Below, one piece after another: positions 59,101-64,000 of a stretch of DNA of 64,000 nucleotides. Location: positions 33,178-97,177 of the forward strand of contig JAUCBJ010002899.1 of NCBI GenBank assembly GCA_032718475.1. Reading direction: 5' to 3'. The stretch comes from Nemertoderma westbladi. Its lineage: Eukaryota; Xenacoelomorpha; Nemertodermatida; Nemertodermatidae. Both the position numbers and the translations under genes were made by a program. Below the pieces are notes generated by a model. That model had not been told where the DNA came from. It searched no databases and saw only the letters and a list, made by a program, of their open reading frames with translations. Position 1 is the first letter of the stretch; each line of letters starts with the position of its first letter.

Positions 59101-61140
59101 TTTATTCTGTACATGGTTCATTCAAAGCTGTATCTGGTTCATAGTCTGGTCTATGTTTATGGGGTGAATGAGCTCCAAACACTACAGTAAGGTATTTTAA
59201 AGGCCTCCGGAGGGACATTGGGGAGTCTACTCCATTGCCACGATTGGGCTTTTAATTGTCTTTGCAGAAGTCTTGACTTCAACAAAGGAGATATATCACC
59301 ATGTGTATTAACCCACCACCCAGGCAACCAAACCGGCTCGCATGTCTCCGACTGCAAAGAGGCCCCAACAACAAGGGGCAATTACCCCACCCCCTTGTAA
59401 TTTTGACATGCCCCCATAGTTGCCCCCCCCCCCCCTCCCCCCGGACATATTGTAAGAGTAAATTGAATAGATGTAAAAATAAATTAAATGCAAACAAATG
59501 CAAAATGTAACAAAGGCACATATTTAAGTTGACAGGCAGTGCACATGGAGTGTGAAGGTATATATAGGTTTTGGTTATGGGATAAGTACTGTAGCCCTAC
59601 TGTATCGTATCTGGTAAGATTTAATTAAATAAATATACTTTAAGGAATACAATTTAAGGGGACACGTCATAATTTATGCATCATGGAGGAGATCTTCTGG
59701 ATATCCGGAATTTTTATGATCCTGTTATAAATGAAATTCTAGAAGTCCTTGATTTGAATACTTAAATTTAGTTGGACCCTCTTAATATTAAAGGGGGCAT
59801 TGAACGACCGGATTTCGTTTCAGCAACAGGAATTTCCGAAAGTATACATGTGATTCATTAACTTATATACAGTAGTTGAAGCCGGCCGCCTAATAAGAAA
59901 ATAACGTGTATTTGGCTTAAAGAAAAGGTTTGCCCCCCCCCCCCCCCCACGCACCCCCTAGAATTGATTTTGACCCAATTTTGCCCCCCCCCCCCCGCCC
60001 ACTGTTTCAATTTCCGGGTGCCGCCACTGGCTACTATGGAGCTTTAGATACTTGTGAAATCAGAACAATTAGTGCAACCAACGGACAAATACAAATTTAT
60101 TCCGAATTAAATTTACCGAAGAATTTTAACAAAGAGAAATAAACCCACGAATACTAACATTAAATACAAAAAACCAAGCGGCAACCAAAGCTCCAGCCAT
60201 GAGAACCGTGAAGGAAATGAATGCGATGTTGTAGTTACTGAATGTGATAGGAACCCCGCAGTGTGTGCTAGTGTATCGGCTTTCGTTAATTAAGATACCA
60301 ACGATAAAGTTCCTAAAATATATAAACGTTTTGATGTGCAGAGAGAAACCGATATTTAATGTCTGAATGTTGTAACAAGTCGGTAATTGGTACCGGTAAT
60401 TTAAAATTAACTGTTTTAAGATAAACATTTTTTATACACTCGGATAATTTTTGATTTAATATTGTTGTCATATCGATAAATTATGTGTAATTATTATATA
60501 TGGTAAGTGCGATATGATTGAGTACCATATAACATGTTTATCAGATCAGACTATATCTACCACCTGAATGAACTTACAGTAAACCGTGTCCAAGACCTCC
60601 AAAAACCCGCTGATAACCGTATCGGTGGAGGTTTTGCATTCCCAAGTATTCGAGGCAAGCCGCGTCAGCTAGTGCTGATGAGGGCGACATCAACAACTCC
60701 CCAATTATAGTGAAAATAAGAAATGATAGAAAGAGATTGTTCAAACCAACTTTATCATACAACCACGATCTGTTCCCTAAGAGGATACAAGTAAATAGGC
60801 GATTAGGGACTCCATACTCGGTATCTATCTTATTATTTACTCGCATTATATCGACATTAAATTAAATTACTTACCTTCCTCAGTCATATCAGTAAATATT
60901 TTCGTAGCATATGAGTTGCCTACCGATCGTTTTACGAGACTAGTTTGTCCGGAATGGAAGTGTGAAGATGATGGATTGGAGCTCATGACCTGCAACAAGT
61001 ATTATATACTTGATATTACATATCAAAATAGTACTTACATAGTACTTGTGTCTGTTGTCTGTACGTAAGGATAGCACTTTGCAGTGTAACGATCCATGTG
61101 GTTTGTTGCACAAATGATCATAGTGAGTGAGGGCCAAATA
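52990..61140 (-). CDS. MFSD6-like major facilitator transporter gene, eight exons, partial
   Basis: Exons (minus): 61140-61039 (tentative), 60989-60875, 60776-60578, 60312-60159, 55757-55604, 54633-54558, 53120-52990. Each junction has a GT donor and AG acceptor, and the phases agree throughout. The product has the MFSD6 signature order: ELLMSPSSALADAACLEYLG then YGYQRVFGGLGHGLL; a TM exon; FMGVCNGVVWGFLFWHLENL; ASQLLMGVASLLTYCVAETI; LIKAIGHVGVLYLALLSYAI then NPWWVLPTELLQG. These are the ADAA loop and C-terminal-half helices of the family. The N-terminal helices and the final exon(s) are not seen and probably lie outside the window or below 52990. MFSD6 proteins are multipass membrane proteins; the substrate is not inferable here. 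All larger introns carry transposons. (Seven exons are firm or tentative as listed; an eighth or more is expected beyond the window.). Confidence 0.85.
53301..54495. mobile_element. 1.2 kb inverted-repeat transposon in an MFSD6-like intron, with a nested MITE
   Basis: The ~30-bp ends tgtggcggttgcagtagaaa (left, 53308) and its complement (right, to 54491) are identical over the core and lie next to TA. Inside are the MITE at 53336-53650 and inverted copies of the GACAGA-type repeat (53800-54200). It fills most of the 1.44 kb intron. No transposase. Confidence 0.75.
53336..53650. mobile_element. 315-bp MITE nested in the intronic transposon
   Basis: The left cacgaagtgagcaaagcctt and the right aaggcttcgctcacttcgtg are inverted, as are gcatatgggtaccatt and ggcacccatatgc. 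The left end ggggtcttcgcgcagcacg links it to the element at 21213-22520. Confidence 0.75.
54558..54633 (-). CDS. MFSD6-like exon f
   Basis: 76 bp, acceptor ATTTCAG, donor GTAAGT. It encodes GASQLLMGVASLLTYCVAET, a conserved TM helix. Confidence 0.85.
55604..55757 (-). CDS. MFSD6-like exon e
   Basis: 154 bp, acceptor TTATTCAG, donor GTACGT. It encodes the cytoplasmic loop end and the signature helix GVCNGVVWGFLFWHLENL. Confidence 0.9.
56640..57560 (+). pseudogene. RTE-like LINE endonuclease fragment, split by a hAT MITE
   Basis: Before the insertion the plus strand reads NASEPEQAVRFYEDLTGL and, in another frame, VEVIAGDLNAQIGPED (the AGDLNAQIG block of an AP-type endonuclease). After it: GKLWTFQYPNGTKAQLEYILINKKW, the (Q)xDYIL block, shown here only as its landmark LWTFQYPNG followed by LEYILINKKW. 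Frameshifted and inactive. Confidence 0.7.
56829..57365. mobile_element. hAT MITE (537 bp) with perfect 8-bp target duplication
   Basis: The target duplication is gtgcttac at 56821-56828 and 57366-57373. The inverted ends are tagggcctgaagtggttaa (left) and ttaaccgcttctggcctta (right). Subterminal zones carry at least six ccggttaa words in both orientations. No ORF. Confidence 0.9.
58300..59230 (-). pseudogene. Decayed RTE-like LINE fragment
   Basis: On the minus strand, 58872-58603 keeps DRLDLAVIFF and LASFVFIIMFYAF, remnants of the RT palm. The region 58270-58450 resembles the thumb of the copies at 11690 and 28980. Heavily mutated. Confidence 0.6.
60159..60312 (-). CDS. MFSD6-like exon d
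   Basis: 154 bp, acceptor TTTTAG, donor GTTAGT. It encodes a TM helix start (NFIVGILI), a loop with one Cys, and a TM helix (FISFTVLMAGALVAAWFFVF). Confidence 0.8.
60578..60776 (-). CDS. MFSD6-like exon c
   Basis: 199 bp, acceptor CTCTTAG, donor GTAAGT. It encodes a TM helix (LFLSFLIFTIIGELLM), the conserved ALADAA segment and the YGYQRVFGGLGHG motif. Confidence 0.9.
60875..60989 (-). CDS. MFSD6-like exon b
   Basis: 115 bp between a TTGCAG acceptor and a GTAAGT donor. It encodes a Ser-rich hydrophilic loop (VMSSNPSSSHFHSGQ ... FTDMTEE) and ends in phase 1. Confidence 0.7.
61039..61140 (-). CDS. MFSD6-like exon a (tentative)
   Basis: 102 bp, phase 0 at both ends, acceptor TGATCCTAG and donor GTAAGT. 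It encodes LTHYDHLCNKPHGSLHC..., a polar, Cys-containing loop. The frame was chosen because only it joins exon b without a stop. Confidence 0.45.
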
Positions 61141-61499
61141 CTAGGATCAGGCAGGATCAGAACAATTTCCCTTGGCACCAATATAGTTGTATCCGGAATT
61201 GTAACATAAAATAAGGACGGCATTTGGTGAAATTTCTCGGGAAACTCGAATCTAGAAATACATGCAAATCACATGGAAATATACAAATTTGCACGTAATT
61301 TTGACAATAATCTTGTAGAATTACAACGCGTCTTTTTACCACTTGATAAAATAATGACGTTAACTTTATAACTGACGTTTTGGAAAATAAAGAAATTATC
61401 TCTCTGTATCTGTAAAAGTGTCGCCATAACGGAATAATGGTCCTCTGTATACAACTAAAATCTAAACTTCTAAGCAAAAGCAATTTCTATAAGTGCCTT

Positions 61500-63780
61500 T
61501 AATACCACTAATATAATAGTCAAAGAATTGAATCATTCGCTATTGAACAATCGACTGACTTTTTTAAAGGTTTATTTTATCGATTTATCGAAACTTCGTT
61601 TCACATTAATGGTTTCCCGACAACTGCTATGATACTTGCAGACATAGAAATACCTGACACCAGCTGTCATTTCATATTCAGAGACAATCCTGTATTGAGA
61701 CCAATGATTACATTCCCTCGAGGACTACTATATCTCGGAAATTGAATCAACTTCAACAGTTTTTAAAAGCTTTGATAACATCAGCCTCCGCTTCCAGTAT
61801 TCGGTATTCTTTGTTAGTCCTTGTGGGATGGAGTGTAATCGAATTGCTTCGCTTCATTTAATTACCCTAATTCTACATACATCAGGATCATAAAGGGTTT
61901 GTTAATAAGGTATCCCATGCATTTAGGAACCATTAAGTCTCTGTAATTCAACCCAATGGCGATTCCTGATACCCCTCATCATCTATAATTCTATGTGACA
62001 AATTCCCTACAGCAAGATTTGTGCTATGAGTATATTTTCTCTCTATGTTTATTTATTATCAAGATATGAACAGCACTTGTAAAATAATTTCATACAAAAG
62101 GTTGTACAAAAGGTATTCAAAAGGTTGTACTTTTAAATAGAAATTAAATTTGATATTATATTTGTAATTATAAAAATATTATATTATATAATATTATATT
62201 GTATTTATATTTATTTTGTTTTATAGTGCCCATGTGCACAATCAGATAGTTTATACCCCTGCGCAATATTTTTAATTAATTTATTATTTTGGTTTGCCAA
62301 TAACCCTCATAACCCATAACATATTGTTTTAAGAGAAAACCTCGTATTCCTCACGTTGGAGGAAATATTAAATATTAGTAAATGTTAAAATAAATATAAA
62401 TGTAAAATGTTAAATAAATGTTAAATATTCGAACAGTAATAATTAATAATTACTGTTCCAATATTTAACATTTTCCACTTAACAAGGGCTTCTATTTCAA
62501 TTCGATAGTAGGCCTATTATTCAATCGATGTTTCGATTTCGCCGTATCGCAGACAGTAAGACTGCAATGGTCGTGTAGTGTTGTTGAATCAACATCAACT
62601 CTGATCCTCTATAATGCTCACTCAGTTCGATTGAAACCAATCAATCGATACTTATGGGCTTAAAAACCTCCATTCAAAGTTCAAACTAACATGTAATTAC
62701 ACTTTTTTAAATTAAGCGCATTAGTAAGCACATTGTCGAGCTTCATATCGGCCGGTTATTGTTACTTAACTAATGGAATAAAAACTTGTAATGCCCATTC
62801 GAAAACACACGACATTTGGTGTACGATTACACCCTTTGTTAAAATGTAATTCTCCACAAAAATTGGCTTGTACGACTTATAACGGCATTTCTATATGATC
62901 CATTGTACGGCAATAGGTTTTTGGCTGTATCCAGTGCTATATAATCGGACCATTTTGAATGGGCCATTATCTCCCTTCTAAGTGTCTCAGTTGGGGCCTA
63001 ATCATCGCTGTGTGTTCAGCTAAGAGGGCCACTTTAGTATATAGGCCTAGCTACACTCCGTCTGCGCATTGCGGCTACTCCAGTCCCCACCCTGAGAATC
63101 ACTTAGAAGCCGCCGTTTTTCCACTAGCGGAGTAATTTGCCCTGTTGGACCTCCCGATTTTGTACAATGGAACTCACTCGCCTGTAAGTCGGGCACATCC
63201 GATTGTGACGATTTAACTTTGATCTAAACTGAAACTAATTTATATTTAAGTGGTATATCGTTGTGGTGGTTGAACTTCCTTGACAGTGAATATCAGGACA
63301 ATCCCAAAGGCGTTGTAACAAACAAAACATGGTGGACAATTATTGTGTATAAGATATGTCAATTCACCATTTACTGTAGATGTCATTGGAATTCTGATAT
63401 CTAAAGAGGTATGGTAATACAAATTTTAAAGTGCCCAGAGTAAGCCGAGAAAGCCCCCGCTTTGTTGTGTTGTGTTCTAGCTAAATTTTTGATAAATGTA
63501 GTTCATTTAAATCGCAGCAACAATGTGAAATAAGTTCCGCAACAAAAGTTGCATCGTGTGAGGCGGGGCCGTGGCGCCTCGAGCCTTAAATGAGATAGCC
63601 TTTCCGCGATGTACAAAAAGTAAAGTAACCACGGTATTAGAAATCTGAGGCAATTATATGAAGTATTCATGGCATGCGAATTGAACAATAATTTCACATA
63701 TTGCATTTATATGAACCAAATCGACAGGTTTTTTGGAGTATAATAAGACAGTAGACAGTAAAATGCAATATCTACAATTT
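61500..63780. other. AT-rich DNA upstream of the MFSD6-like exons
   Basis: I see no supportable exon. A near-perfect palindrome lies at 62419-62470. A GC-richer patch at 63050-63170 might be regulatory, but nothing decisive is visible. Confidence 0.4.
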
Positions 63781-63784
63781 AATT

Positions 63785-63945
63785 ATTTAAAAATAACTAT
63801 TTATTATATTGTGTATAATGTAACACTTTATCTCACGCCGGTCCCGAATGTTAATATCTAAACGAACGAGCGAAGCGAGTGAATGAAATATTGAAACGTG
63901 GGACCGAAATGAGATAAAGATACATTATACACAATATAATATGTT
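63785..63945. mobile_element. ~160-bp palindromic MITE
   Basis: The left tattgtgtataatgtaacac...tttatctca and the right tgagataaagatacattata...cacaata form ~33-bp inverted ends. An inner pair (cggtcccgaatgt and acgtgggaccga) is also partly inverted. A related end occurs at 36065-36095. Confidence 0.7.
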
Positions 63946-64000
63946 GTTTTATTGTTAAATTTATGGATTACCTAACATGATCCCGGTATAATAGATAATA

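Larger units (their letters stand above)
55812..60125. other. Large MFSD6-like intron filled with transposon debris
   Basis: Between exons e and d. It holds LINE endonuclease pieces, a hAT MITE, an RT fragment, and C runs at 59423-59442 and 59934-59997. I see no other host exon in it. Confidence 0.6.

Overview
This is eukaryotic nuclear DNA: long AT-rich non-coding stretches, introns with GT...AG borders, many kinds of transposable element, and only three plausible host genes in 64 kb. The element mix (BEL/Pao LTR element, CR1-like and RTE-like LINEs, hAT and other inverted-repeat DNA elements, a tRNA-derived SINE), the fibrinogen-related protein gene and the frequent word taggcctac suggest a marine invertebrate, plausibly an echinoderm or another deuterostome. 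That assignment is an impression from composition and gene families, not a search result.

Layout. 1-2105 (minus): a gag-like retroelement coding region in two overlapping frames plus a third block after an in-frame stop, running off the left edge. 2106-4376: its AT-rich upstream region with tandem duplications. 4377-7762: a 3.4 kb unit bounded by ~0.9 kb inverted arms. 9249-11269 (minus): a membrane-anchored fibrinogen-domain (FReD) gene whose single intron is essentially one truncated CR1-like LINE. 11500-12870: a decayed RTE-like LINE. 14382-20874: a 6.5 kb array of about 250 copies of a 26-bp unit, stop-free in all three minus-strand frames. 21213-22520: an element with a (CGT)n tract and 315-bp tandem repeats. 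22995-32700: decayed LINE, LTR-element and other retroelement pieces, a 140-bp tandem family and MITEs. 33504-35538: an inverted-repeat element carrying a decayed ORF with a nuclease-like and a Cys-rich domain. 36282-36977: a hAT-type element with a tRNA-SINE inside. 37712-38461 (minus): an intact single-exon ORF for a probable secreted, GPI-anchored protein. 39300-41470: direct repeats, a foldback, a ~160-bp satellite and a 28-nt C run. About 41900-48060 (plus): a truncated BEL/Pao element with a hairpin-repeat leader, a 63-aa upstream ORF and a gag-protease-RT ORF; RNase H, integrase and 3' LTR are missing. 48480-49450: a 31-bp minisatellite. 49842-50210: a MITE. 52990-61140 (minus): eight exons of an MFSD6-like transporter gene, with introns full of nested transposons. 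61500-64000: AT-rich DNA with two palindromic units.

The host genes do not form a common pathway. The main themes are (i) transposons sitting inside host genes, most strikingly a LINE that coincides with an entire intron of the FReD gene, flanked by a 4-bp AGGT repeat that supplies both splice borders, and (ii) minisatellites whose unit lengths are not multiples of three but which are stop-free in several frames, giving very long apparent ORFs that are probably not genes.
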